From: Tetragonia tetragonoides
Lineage: Eukaryota; Streptophyta; Magnoliopsida; Caryophyllales; Aizoaceae
Direction of reading: 5' to 3'
NCBI GenBank assembly: GCA_038025085.1
Contig: CM076147.1
Coordinates: forward strand, 37,052,766 to 37,116,765
Length of the DNA: 64,000 bases
Positions 23,509 through 36,200 of the stretch are shown in pieces; position 1 is the first letter of the stretch, and the number at the start of each line of letters is the position of its first letter. A model generated the notes under the pieces. The model was not told where the DNA came from. It did no database searches and saw only the letters and a program-made list of their open reading frames with translations. Position numbers and translations under genes: made by a program.

Positions 23509-23875
23509 TTTTTTTTTGATCACCAATCATACCTCCTTGATTATGATTTTAGTGTTTAGTTAACCCCTACCACTCAATCACACATCCTTAATTATGATTT
23601 TGGTGTTTAGTTAAATGGGTGGTGGTTTTTAGCACTACGAAAAAAAAATATATATAATGGAGGGCCATGGAATGCCATTTTTCTAAAAAATAAAATAAAA
23701 TAAAATAAAATAAAACTTACTCTATCGAGGTTGATGAAGAGAGTGGCTGCGGTTTCGAGCTACCACCATAAATTAAAATGACCCAAATGAAATGATGAAC
23801 AATTTGTTTAGCCTAAAGCTTTCCCTGTAATATTAGCTCACTGAAGAAATCTGCGTTATTGGCGAACAATCAAAG

Positions 23876-26800
23876 ATGATGATGATGATGATGAAGTCTT
23901 CAAAGAAGGGAAAAAAACCAGACACCAAGAAAATAGGAGTTAGTAGCCATCTGGGCACTCTTCACCAACGTCTCTATCATGCCCTCAACCTCGGTTTCAG
24001 GTTTCTCTTTCTCTTTCATCAGCTAAATTTTTTCTGGGTAATTAGATATTTTGATTTATAGCTTTTGATTATAGTATGAACTCCATTATGTAACAAGTTG
24101 GTGTATACTGTGAAAAAGTGTAGAATTTTTTATACGATTTCTTTTGGTGTATGGATTTTAGCTTGAACATGAGTTGTGTTCTTGTGTATAAATTTTGATA
24201 GAACATGTGGGCTATTTGTATGTATATGATTGCTATTAGGTTTGGTGATTCTGGGCATATATGGATACATAACTGGGGTTAGGTTTGTGAAGTATTGATA
24301 AATGAAAAGTTGGGTGTACACCCTTTTTGATTAATTTCTCAATGACCAAAATATGATTAATAAATTCAATTTCATATTCAAACGTCTCAAACATGTACTC
24401 CATGAGTAGTATTTTTGTAAACACTTTCTATGTACAGGTATGAAATCTGAACAAAAGATGTCTGCTACAGTGATTAGTCTCTTGTCATGGGGGTAGACTT
24501 TCTTGATAGAGATATAGAATGATTGGAATGTTGATGTTGGACGGCTTGACGATGATAGCAGCTATTGCGCATATGGGGAATATGTACTTATCGTGGTCAT
24601 ACTTGTCATTGTAAGGAGTTATCTGAATATGCATAGGAATGCAGGGAGATGATTAGTACCTACCACTCGCAGTTTAAGAGCTTGTCCATCAACACTGGTC
24701 TTTTCTTGTTTGGTTACATTTAGATTCAGCATGTGAAAAGAGCAGAGAACAATTTCTATCTTTTGATGGACAGTGGTTTTACTCCTTTGGTTGGTTTTGC
24801 TGTTGAGGTCAATGGTTTGTCCTTTAAACTAGCTGTAGTGTTCCGTTAAGACCACAAACTAATATAGACTCTCTATCTCGTTCGCAAGCTATTTTCTAGG
24901 CTTCTTAGATTGCCAGAATTGAAGAAGCACAATTTTTTCCCTAGGAGCCTAGAAGGTTGTGTCACTTCCAACTGTCATTGCCATCTTGGTATTCCCTCTA
25001 CACATTTTATCATTCTGATGTACATCAACTCTGGGTTTTTGTGTCTTATCATGGTTTTGTTGATTTGTAGCTCAAAGTATTGACAAAGTTAGGTACTTTT
25101 GTTTCTTTGGATATTAATGGAAGAAATCTTTTTGTATATCTGTCTTGTAGTAACCATAACTGGCAGAAGGGGTTTGGATTGCACTTGTGTACCCACCCAG
25201 AATCCTAATGAAGGTAGGTTAAGGAGGTCCAATTGTACGTAGCCTTATCCCTGATAGCAAAAAGGTTGTTCCATAGCTTTGTGATATAGCTGCAAAAATT
25301 TATCTTACCAACTATGGATTAATAGTAAAGTTGTATGCCTATGGATGGGAATTAGAGATGGTGATTATGGATATCCTTATGAAGTTCAGGTCTTTTGGCA
25401 CTTCGAGATCATGAAGTAGTTACTAGTTAGTACACGTGTAGTATGGTCTTCATATGATAGATAACATATTCAATTCCTTGGATATTAATAGGTTGAATCG
25501 GCAGACTTACCATTGTTTCTCCCTGAAAACAAATTCCTACAAGGATGCAGACTGTAATCATCAGAAGATTTATGGATTTGTCCTCCATTCAATATGCCTG
25601 GGACTTGGGAGGTCTAGGTTCCAATTTCCAATCGAAACTGATTTCAAAGAAAATGATACCAGTGATTTTTTGGGAATGAGGAGGTCCAACGTTATATGTT
25701 GTGATATGTTCCGGCAAGATTGACCGAACCACTGACTTGGAAACTGTTGCTTGTTGCAGTTTGGGGTTTTATAAACGTGAAGGCATTCTTTTTCTTTTTC
25801 TTTTTCTTTTAACAATTTGGGGTTGAAAGAAGGTGCAAGGATCTTTTGATGTCTTCTTTTCCCCTTTTAATTTCGGAGAGTGCTGTAGTCCTTGCTTTTC
25901 TGTCGCTGAAACTTCCAGACCTTTGATTAGTTATCTCTTTCTGATGTCAACCCATGATTAGCGCACTTTCTTACAGAATTTGGGTTTTTTTTTTTAATCT
26001 TTATAGATTTTCTGCCTTTCTTCCCTTTGTTAATATCTCTTGTTTCTAGACGTCTTACGTATGTGTCTAAATATGTTTTTTTTCTTAATAAGCTTCTTCT
26101 TCTATTAAAAGATTAGAAAATGGCTACAAACTACTTGACTTCTTACATTTTGTGGAGACATTGTACAAATGAGTGGATCTGACATACGCGATAAGTTGGA
26201 CATAGGTAAGAAAGAGGGGTCACGAGTACTGAGTCATGACTCTGTTTGCAGTATCTGACGACTGATAGAGGACTAAACATTTGACCTTTGGCTCAAGTTA
26301 AAACCTTAATATGTGCAAAATGGGGAAAACAGTTTATTTGTTTTCTGCCTCTTTGTGATGATCTTCCATTCTTGAGTGTTGGCATTAAGTCCGCTGATAA
26401 ATAGTCTTATGCCATTAAGAAATGTGATTTGTTTCTTCCTTTTGGATTCTTTAAATGGTTATTCAACCGTATTGGAATGGTATTGGTATGTACATCGAAT
26501 TCAACACCAAATTGGCATCCGCAATTGAACATTGCCTATGAACAATTTGACATTAGGTGAATATGTTTAGAATGGAGCAGGGTATTAACCATCGATTGTG
26601 AAAGGGATGAAGCAAGGTAAATCCTGTCTTAAGGCTCTCTTTCTGAAAGTCCTTTAACTCTCTGTTGAGATGAGGAAGGGATCAAGTGCTTTTTGAACGG
26701 GCTAGTCCTGTGCATTTCTCTGTTAGCAATGCTGCAATTTCGCAGCAAGGCATCTAGGAATAAGCTGGTTATGAATAAGATACACTAGTTGTAGGCAGTT

Positions 26801-29800
26801 AGAGGGGAATCATGTGAACAATTGATTTTTTAGTACTTTGTTGTTGCAATCTAACTAACTTATGATATGCAGTCTTTACATTTTCAAACTTACCACTTTA
26901 TGAATTTCATCAACTTGAATAGTATGAACGGTTTGGTGTTTATCATTCACTGAGTTATCCTTGCATTAGCAGGTCTTCCAATAGTAAAGAAAAGGAATGG
27001 CATACCAATGACATTGAGATACAAAGGCTGGTTGTTCGCTCTGTGTCTGCTTTCCTTGAGGGTATCACGCCGGAGACATTGCAAATTCCTTTTGTGAAGG
27101 TATCTATGTATCTAACATATGCAGTCTCAACTTTCCGACTTTTGTTCAAAATACAGGCTTTGCTTGCTAGCCTCACAATTCTTCACCAGTCTACTATAAC
27201 AACCGCCACCACAATCCAGTGTAATCCTGAATCCTGCCTCTAGCGAGGTCTGGGGAGGTCCAAGATTTTTTACCATCTCATTTCGTTGCATGCTAAAATC
27301 TTCTTTTTCCTATTATTATGCGCTACTGGGACTTGGAATTGCCATGTACTCAAGTTGTCCAACTCCCATATAACCTTTGTAACTTATAGTTATTTAACTT
27401 AAGCAGTTGATTAACACCACAAATGTGTCTTGAGATCAAGAGTTTGTAACATGGTATATTGAGCCCATCCATAATGTCATTATGCTTTCCACTTTCTGCA
27501 AAAAACAATTGCAACTTGTTGAGTAAATATCTGAACGTGGAGATGCATATATGCCATTCCAATATCCAAAGCCATTTCTGAAATCCCATTTAAGATTAGA
27601 AGACTTAAAAATCATGGACAAAGAGCTCATATTTTGTGATTGAGATGATTTAAGTAGTCTTTTAAGATTTTTGAAATTCATAATTATTCGAAACACAGGA
27701 GTCCTTTCCTGATGTGGTGAGAGCAATTTGAGGTATTCTTGAATCCCAAAGTAATGCTGTGTTAGCAATGGCAGCTGAAGTGGCAGTTAAGTTGATTAAC
27801 ATTCTGCCTAGTTCGATGCTGCAGCCCCATGTTGGTCATCTCTGTCATCCTTTGTCATCCTTGTTGTCTTATCATCAAGTTCAAGTAGCTGCTGCAAGTG
27901 CAACTGGTCTTAATTTGATTGTGTCAAATCTCAGTGTTAAGAAAGAGAAAGAAGTTTGGAAGATTTTGAATGAAACTGGTGCAGTTGCTCAACTAATCAG
28001 TAACCTGCGAAATTTTTCTGATAAGTTGAAGCCAATTGAACATTTCCTGGAGATGGCTTCTCTTTTGAGTTCAATAATGCGGCTATGGCCTTCCTCAAGG
28101 TATCCTGTTTGGAGTGATGTCAAATTGATGGAAGTTATGGAAGATTTATGTGGCAAGCCTGAGAGGAATTATAAAGTTGCAGTTTTAGAGTTTTATTCTG
28201 CTTTAGGTATTCTTCATCGATGGTAAATATCATTGCTGGAGCCTCTTTTTAATTAGCTGCCTCATTCTCTCTTATAAATTAACTAAAAGATCCCTTATTG
28301 GCAGCTCTATGTGGGAATGGAGCCCAGAAGCTTCTGGATACTGTGGAGGGCCTTATACAAACAACTGTGCAATGCATGGGCCAATCACAGCCTAGTTTGG
28401 TTCGGATTTTGGCATTCAAGCTGATGCAGCATATAGTGGTAAGAATTTTTGAATTTCCAGGGAACTGTTCTCTTAATGCAATGCTATTACTGACTTTCGA
28501 TTTGCCCGCTTCAATTTACCAGGCTAACAAGGAAAGATGCTCGAAAGTGTTGAGTATATCTTGTGAACCTATAGTTCAGTCCATCATCTGTGCCCTAAGT
28601 AATTCAAGCATGCATCAGGGGAATATTCCTAATCATGAGGTGTCTTTGATGTTCGAAGCATGCCGGTTAGCTCTGATTACTCGCTGGCCAGGAAAACATC
28701 ATTCTTATCTATGGAAATTCAGAGTCGACAGAGTTCTCCTTGATCTTCTGATTTACAATTTCCGGAAAATGCATCCACGTGTGCAATCTTTGTCAGTTAG
28801 AGAGCTTCTAATCATTGCCAGAGAAGGTTTAGATGCCAATTTCCTCCTAGATCTGAGGCCATACGTATGGGAGATTACTGGATGGCTTTCAGCCCAATGT
28901 CAGGGAGATTACGGTCCTGATAAGCATGACGATGAGCTTTATATGAATGTTCTTGTTGCTTTCTCATGGTAATGTCAAAAAATTCTGTGGTGTAGCATCT
29001 TGTTCTCTGTCTTATTTTTCTTTACAGTTGTACTGCTTTTGAGCTTCACAATTGACCAAGTCAATCATGAACTTGTGCTGATTAATATTCATTTTTTTGT
29101 GGTTGCCATATGTTTAAAGCTTGGCCTTCACGGATTCAATAGGCAGAAAGCGTCTTCTTCGTCAGGGTGATCAAACATATACATACAGGAGTATATCAGC
29201 AACGAAAGCCACTATGTTGATGATTTATTCGCCTTGCAAGTACATTGCCTCTCAGGCCAGGTTGGTACTGTATGAGATCCTAAGACTTGATGGCGAGGAA
29301 CATCTGAAGCACTTGATACATGCTCTGAATTTTGTTTACTCTGGAAACATTTCCAGGATGCCAGATAGATCTCAAATGTTAATTAGCTTGATGGGCGTGG
29401 CATGCTACTCAGGATTGCCTCCGTTTCACCAACAGGTTGTCAGTAATGGAGGCATAAAGACTTTACTGGCTTTCGTGAGATGGTGGTTGAGAAATCATGT
29501 TCATATTGAAAGGCTTAGCCTGGGCTCTCATTTACAAAGTACAGTTAAGGACCAGACTTGTTGCAGAACTGATATGGAAGATTGGGAAGGCTGTGAATTT
29601 CACTTGCTTCTGGCTTTGTGGAGTTTAGCTGAACTAATCCACCATCACACATCTGAAGGACTTGATATTGATATTTTTGCTGGGCAGACAGCTTACAGCA
29701 AGGAGGAATTGATCAAGGATATCCAGAAAATGTTCATTGAGAGTACCTATTCTTTACTGAGATGGTATTGTTCATACCTTCTTAGTTTTTTTGAGTTTTA

Positions 29801-31891
29801 TGGTTTTCCCAGTAAACTAGGTAAAAAAGTTGTGTCAGCATTTGGCGATGAGGAGTATAGTGATATGTGTCTTGTCCTTCGAAATAGGCAGTCTCTAAAT
29901 GTTCACAGGGTTGTTCTTTTAGTTCGGTGCCCTTCCTTGCTTCCACCTGAATATTCTTCTGATGAGGAGAAAGCATTCAAGTTCAATAGTCCTTCAGCAA
30001 AACAAGTTATTGACAATTGTCGAAGGCCCAAAAAGGAAGTTATTTTATCTGCTCAAGTTGATGAAGAAGCTCTTTTGAAATTATTGGACTTTATATACTC
30101 AGGCTATCTGCAAGCTGGAGGAGACCTCGTGAGAAAGTTAAAAATGCTGGCAAAACATTGTAACATACAACCTTTATTGCAGCTCCTTTGCAAAAAAAGG
30201 CCAAAGTGGGAAGCTCCTGTGCCCAGTTTTGATCTTACTCAAGCTCTTGGACCTGCTGGATATGATTTTTCGTAAGTTTTTTCTTTTGATGGATCACCAT
30301 GATAAGATATAGGTCATCATGCACAATTATAACATATTTCTGTCCCTCAAGAAATGTCATGAAACGAAGCCACTAAGATTGAAACTTTGTATAATTTAAG
30401 TAGCACTTTACAATCTCCCACCCCTCCCCTCCTCAACAACCCTCGCCACCATCATGAAAAGGAAATCAAGGGTGTTAAAAACAACCAATCGATGAGCAAG
30501 TATCGGGAGATTGGTGAATGGAGATATGTACAAGCATATGCATATGGCGCACATTCCTTTACCACTGTGGCATGTGATTGAGATTGCCAAAGTCCAGGTG
30601 CAGTGGTGAAGCTTGAGCATCAAGTGCTGGAGAGTCAATAGTTTGTCGGCAAGCTTAAATTTTTAGGTGAATGATACCTTCATGTATCTGACTACAAATT
30701 TCTGCTCTAATTTCAGAGACATCATATTGGAAGCTAAATCAACTGAAAATACAGAATGGACCTGCAACTGGTGTTCCCTCTCTGTGCCACACATTCATGC
30801 CCATAGAGTGATTCTATGCTCAAGCTGTGAATACATGCGGGCGCTATTTCAATCGGGAATGCAGGAAAGGTACTGGAATATTCCTTTCTTTTCCCCTTTT
30901 TGGCCTGAAAAGTTCTGCTGCTTTCTTTGTTTTTCTAAATTGAGTAAAACTAGCCCATAAAGGCTAAATTTGAAAGTACTTTGTCCATTCATGAATGAAA
31001 GACTGCAAGATCTCTTTGATTCTAGGCTGGCCTATCAGCTTCTCTGTTCCGTTTTACCTAGGATTAGGGGATAGGAGTTGAGCCTACCTAGGTGATAAAT
31101 GGCCCTTTTTATCTTGCTAATCACTATAGAGCAAAATGTCCAAAGGCCCAGTGCAGTTAGGTTATAATGGTTAAGTTGATTAGCAAAAAGGCTACTAGTG
31201 CAGTGTTTATATCTGTTATCCCCATATTAGACGCTATCAAAATGGTAATGCTTCTACGGCTAATATTAGTTAAAATTATGCAAATTGGTTAACTTGATTC
31301 ATTGATTGTGGCTTTCCTTGATGTCGGAGCGTAGTAATTAAATTACTTGAAAATGCGTTCCATTTTACTGCCTAGGAGCGTAAATGTTTAGTTGGATATC
31401 TTATCTTTTGCTTTTACCTTCTGCTTGTACATTAATACCTTCCCTCTCTAATCTGTAATTTTGGCAGTCGTTCACTGTCTCTGAAAGTACCTGTCAGTTG
31501 GGAAGCACTAAAAAAACTGGTCTTCTGGATATACTCCAACAACATTCCTAAACCTAGCGCTGGCTGTCTGTGGGATAATATGGATGTTGAAAGAAAGATT
31601 TCGGAGCTGCAGCCTTACATAGAGCTTTGTTGGCTTGCTGAGTTCTGGTTTTTGGATGATGTTCAAGATGAGTGCTTGCGGGTGATGACTTTTTCCCTGG
31701 ACTCACCAGAGTTATCGATTAAATTTATTCAACTTGCTGCTGATTTGCGTCAATGGAAATTGGTTGACATTGCGGCAAAATTGATTGCCCCTGCTTACCA
31801 TAAGCTACGGAGATCTGGGAAACTTGATTCTTTGGATGAAGGACTTGTTGAAATGATCCGGCTCGCCTCTGTCCGGCTCGCCCAGGAGTGA
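23876..31891 (+). CDS. BTB/POZ domain protein of the At1g04390 type, with an in-frame TGA in exon 3
   Basis: The family has an armadillo/HEAT-like helical N-terminal region and two BTB folds, and is presumed to be a Cullin-3 adaptor; its exact role is unknown. Exons are 23876-24000, 26973-27099, 27699-28206, 28305-28438, 28523-28968, 29120-30271, 30717-30869 and 31468-31891, all GT-AG and phase-consistent. They give 1023 codons, close to the roughly 1000-residue Arabidopsis protein. The start is a run of six Met codons followed by KSSKKGKK, then LHQRLYHALNLG. BTB 1 is about residues 690-800 (EEYSDMCLVL, HRVVLLVRCPSLLPP) and BTB 2 about 831-930 (YDFSDIILEA, HAHRVILCSSCEYMRALFQSGMQE). Codon 95 (27729-27731) is TGA, while the remaining 927 codons are open. 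The next ATG in frame is at 27768. Intron 1 is nearly 3 kb. Confidence 0.9.
24001..26972 (+). other. Long first intron of the BTB gene
   Basis: Donor GTTTCT and acceptor GCAG. No repeat or nested gene recognised. The 89-codon frame at 25454-25723 has no familiar motif. Confidence 0.6.
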
Positions 31892-33209
31892 TCACCTGAT
31901 TTGGAATTCCATCTGCTGGTCCACAGATTTGTACAGGTTGAAATCATATTTCACTTTGGCAGTATTAGTATATTGATACCATATACATCATTCTGTTACA
32001 ATCTTTAGAAGGATATCATAAGTGATGCGTGCGATGACCAGTTCTTATCTCCCCTTGTGCAAGTACATAGGAGTTACTTGCCCCTTCTCGTCTTGTGTGG
32101 CATTTTTGTAGTCTTTCACTCGAGATAAACTCTTGGTACTGTATGTCATTTCTATTAGTATAGCGCTTGGTCTTTGGTTTTATAGCAGGATTTGACAGTG
32201 AGACATTTGAACCCCAATAATAATAAAAAATCATAACACTTATTTTACAGCTCAATTTATAGTACCTAATTGAGTGTATCCAAGAATTGCCCCTCGAGAT
32301 TGATTGGGATGAACGGAGTATTTAGGGTACCCTTTACATAGCATTAATATTCAGAGCTTGATGGAAATAAGAATCCTTCATTAGAGAATGATAGATTTCA
32401 CAAACAGATCACATTTGACAATAAATAGACAGTAATCCAATGACTAGCTAATGGATCAGAACAGTTGCAATTTGCAGATATAACAGATGCATAAAGAGTT
32501 AGAGAAAGCAAATCAGCCAACCAAATCATTTAAACCATGGACCAGAATATCTATCATATAATAAAACACAGCAGCTGCTGCAGTCAAAATGTACATTGAA
32601 CAAAAAACACCATAATGAAGAGCATGCTAAATGGAGCCCAGGTAGACTGAACTTTCGTCATCAACTTATTGTAACGGGCTGACACCAATTTTCTTCAATC
32701 ACCGTCCAAGAATTGCGGGCCTCAAACAGCAACCATCCTCACCGACGAGAACTTGCGACCTCCGTAGCCAAAGTACAACAGGCCTACGCTTTCATGCCAA
32801 TTGCTACACATAATACCACAAGACTATTTGATTTCCAATGTAATTTGCAAAACTTCCCACATCCTTCAAACAAAATAACACAAGGAACATGGGAATTCTC
32901 TTGTGAACCCTGTACATCCCTACGCTAACCAGAGCATCATCAAAAATAAGCTCCACCACCTAAGACCAAGGAAGAAACATAAGACGATACCAGCTTGCTT
33001 CATACAACTTCTAAATCGCAGGACTTCAAACAGATTTACTGATATACCACCACGTTCTTGCAATAGGCAGAAACATGCAGAGGCAAAACTGATCAGGAGG
33101 ATTACCCACTCAATTACATACTCTGAAATTGTGGCAAACTAACTTCTCTGATGCTAATGGCTGTACCAAGTCTGCATCAAACCAACAATTCAATGTAACA
33201 ATACAATTC
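31892..33209. other. Convergent intergenic region between the BTB and PAT1 genes
   Basis: Should contain both 3' UTRs and polyadenylation regions. The small open frames here (32713-33142) have no family signature. Confidence 0.5.
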
Positions 33210-36200
33210 TCAACCATCAAGACTACCATTGCCTCCATGACCACCAGAGCCAACTGCAGGCACAGAACGTTGCGCAAGATCCATTAAGAGCTTGCGCTGG
33301 TGATCACTAGTATGGGGAAGACTTGCTCGCAATAATTCAACAGGCATTTCCCTCTTAATAGCTCTAGCCACATCAGATCCAATAGCAGCCATGTTTGGTG
33401 AAGCCTGCATGTGAAGTGGCTGGACGATACTGTCATACTTGTTAAAACAGTATTTTAAAAGCAAAGTGAAAAATTCATCAAATGATGCCTGCCAGAAGGC
33501 TGGGTTTGGCATATTGTAGCTGCTAGCAGCACGAGGATCTTTAAGTAGCTCAGCAGCCCTATCCAGAACTGACTTCAGAATAACAGATGCCCCATCTCCA
33601 GCAGAGCTCCCAATAGGCCGAAGTGGAGGCGGCTCTGAGGAACAAACCACGGCAGCAAGGCACGCGCTTAATCCATTGAGATCCATCCCGCCGACACATG
33701 ATGACACGATCGTTGCGAGGTTAGTGGTCATCTCGGCAACCGCTGGATCAGACGGAAGGACACCAAACAAGAATCTTAAATGACGAAGAATGGCCATGCA
33801 GACAATCCGAAGGAGGTCGCTTCCAGGAGAAAGCACCTCAAGGTACTTCCCTAAAAGCTTCCGTCCCTTGGGAAGAGAAACTATCCGTATGAACACAAAA
33901 TCATCCTTGGGAGTTTGCCCGCTAGTGCCTAGTGGATCTACCAGCTGAAGTGAAGCAGCTAACCCTTCCAGCTGGCTTTGCCGCCTTTGTCTCAATTCAG
34001 CACCACCATCTGGGAATTGATTAAATTGAAGGAAACGACTTATGTCATCTACATCAAGAAGAAGACAAAGACAATCCTCAATAGTCACTCTTGCTGCCAG
34101 CATAGGCTCCTGCTCAAGAGGTTTATCAACAGTTTTTTGTTCATTGCCTCCAGAACTAGTAGACTTTGGGGGATCAACTTCAAGAAGTGGTTTCGGCCGG
34201 CGGATAGAAGAGAAAGGAATCCTTCCCAAAGCCTCAACTTGAAGAAAAGGATGGGGCTCATCAGTAGGACGAGCTCGTGGAGGAAGATCTCTAAGTTGAG
34301 TAGGGCAAAAATGATGTCTCAACCTTGCCCCAGCAGTTTTTTTGGCAACACAAGCTTGGTGGTAATAATCATCCACATAGGGGTCATTGCTGTGTGTTGC
34401 AGCCAACTGCATCCTCAAAATATTCTCAATTTCGTCAGCAGTCATATACTTCGACCTGAACATAGGCCACCCACCATCACCCCTCTGACTATTAGCATCA
34501 AATCCCTGTTGGGGGTACCGCAAATTCTGTCTATTCTTCTGTGATGATCTAGGTCTTTGATCTCTGATATCTGGAACCCCCATCATAGCATCAAACTTGT
34601 TTAACATGGGTGGGGAGGCAGAGATGTGTTGACCATAAAGTTGAGAATGCATCCCAGTTAAATGACCATATGGTGGAGGAACTTGATGGTGCAATCTATG
34701 CTGTTGTTGCTGCTGTTGCTGCTGTTGCTGCTGCTGTTGAGCCATCAACTGTGGAGGCATTAATCCATTCTGATGAGGCAATTGTTGGGGCAACATATTG
34801 TTCGGAAGATTGGCACGATTTAACCATTGGCTCGGAGGGCGACTATCAACTGAATGACCCGGAGGGGAAAAAGGAGGCATATTTGGGGCAAAATTAGGAC
34901 CATGAGGTAAGCCAGATAAAGGACTCGAGAAGGATGTTTGTGAATGTAATGCCATCTGTGGTCCACCAGCAAGGTAAGAATTGTTTGGATGCAGTGCATG
35001 ATGGTTTGGTGAAACCATATGTGGCCTGCCATCAGGAGGATAGGAAGGAAAGGAAGATTTAGGTACAGGAATCGGTTCACTAGAAAAGTTTTGATGGTGT
35101 TGAGGAAGGAGCTGAGGCTGGGGATCGGGATAAGACGATGTCCTATGCAATGGCTTTGACTCAGCAAGGTGGGCGGACGAAGAATATGGATGAGAAGACC
35201 ACCTTTTACTTTCATTCGCATCTTCAGCATGATATGCATGCTGATCATACCAGCTAGCATAATCGACGTCCTGTGTCCACTCAGCAGCAGCTGAACCTGA
35301 AGAGCATGCAAGAGTTAGAGCTGCCATGTCATTGATTGTGCAAGAAAACAACAAAACAAAAAATGTAAACTAGAAAAGATCCATGTCAGAAAACGGATTG
35401 AGATACCGATGAAATCCTCAGCAGAAGTTTAAAAGGAGAGAAATTGAAGGAAGAAACATCAATTTCCTGGAAAGCTGGTGTCGAGGTAAGGAGTTCAACA
35501 CCACCACCACCACCCCTTAAATGAAAAGAGATCCTAAACTTGGCAAATTTACAAAACTCTTCCCCGCAGATGCGAAGTCATTGAGCAAGAGAAATCGACA
35601 TAAACTCTCTCCCGAGGTGATAAGCTATTAAAACTTTTGTGCATTATAAGCAGTGAAATGGTCACTATAGTCAAATGATGAACTAATAAGTGAGACAATA
35701 ATCTTCTTTTCCTTCTCTTGAGGGATAGTGGAACACTCAGCTAAATACTAAGCTAACATGTAACTTTTTTACAGCATGAATGCATAAATATTTCCTTGAA
35801 ACTTTATCCTCCACATCCCATATATACCCCCTAAATGAAGCACATAAATTGAAGTTTTCCATATGATATGAGCTGAAGAAGATACACATCATCCACCACT
35901 TACAGAAAAACAAACAAGTCCTTCCACAGTTCCACTGAAGGGCTGAAGGCCTAGTGGTCTAGACAGCCCATATTCACCCTTTGTTTGACCACTGGCCTCA
36001 ATAGTGACTTATTCACATGTTCATCTGTATTAACTCAGCTCCAATGACATGTCATGGATTATTCGTCCATCGTAAAGCATGCCAGACCCAACAATGTGTC
36101 TGTTAGAAACCCATTGAACAACACAGCTCCAAAATATGATAACACTAAGGCTGCCCCAGGGACCTATAATAAAATCTGGCACCAGTACCACCAATAAGCA

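Noticed and set aside
25454..25723. 89-codon frame inside the long BTB intron
   Set aside because: No known motif, and it lies within an intron fixed by flanking exons in phase.
32713..33142. Two plus-strand frames of 71 and 79 codons between the BTB and PAT1 genes
   Set aside because: No family signature. They lie over the probable PAT1 3' UTR on the other strand.
33978..34544. 188-codon plus-strand frame
   Set aside because: Antisense shadow of the PAT1 last exon.
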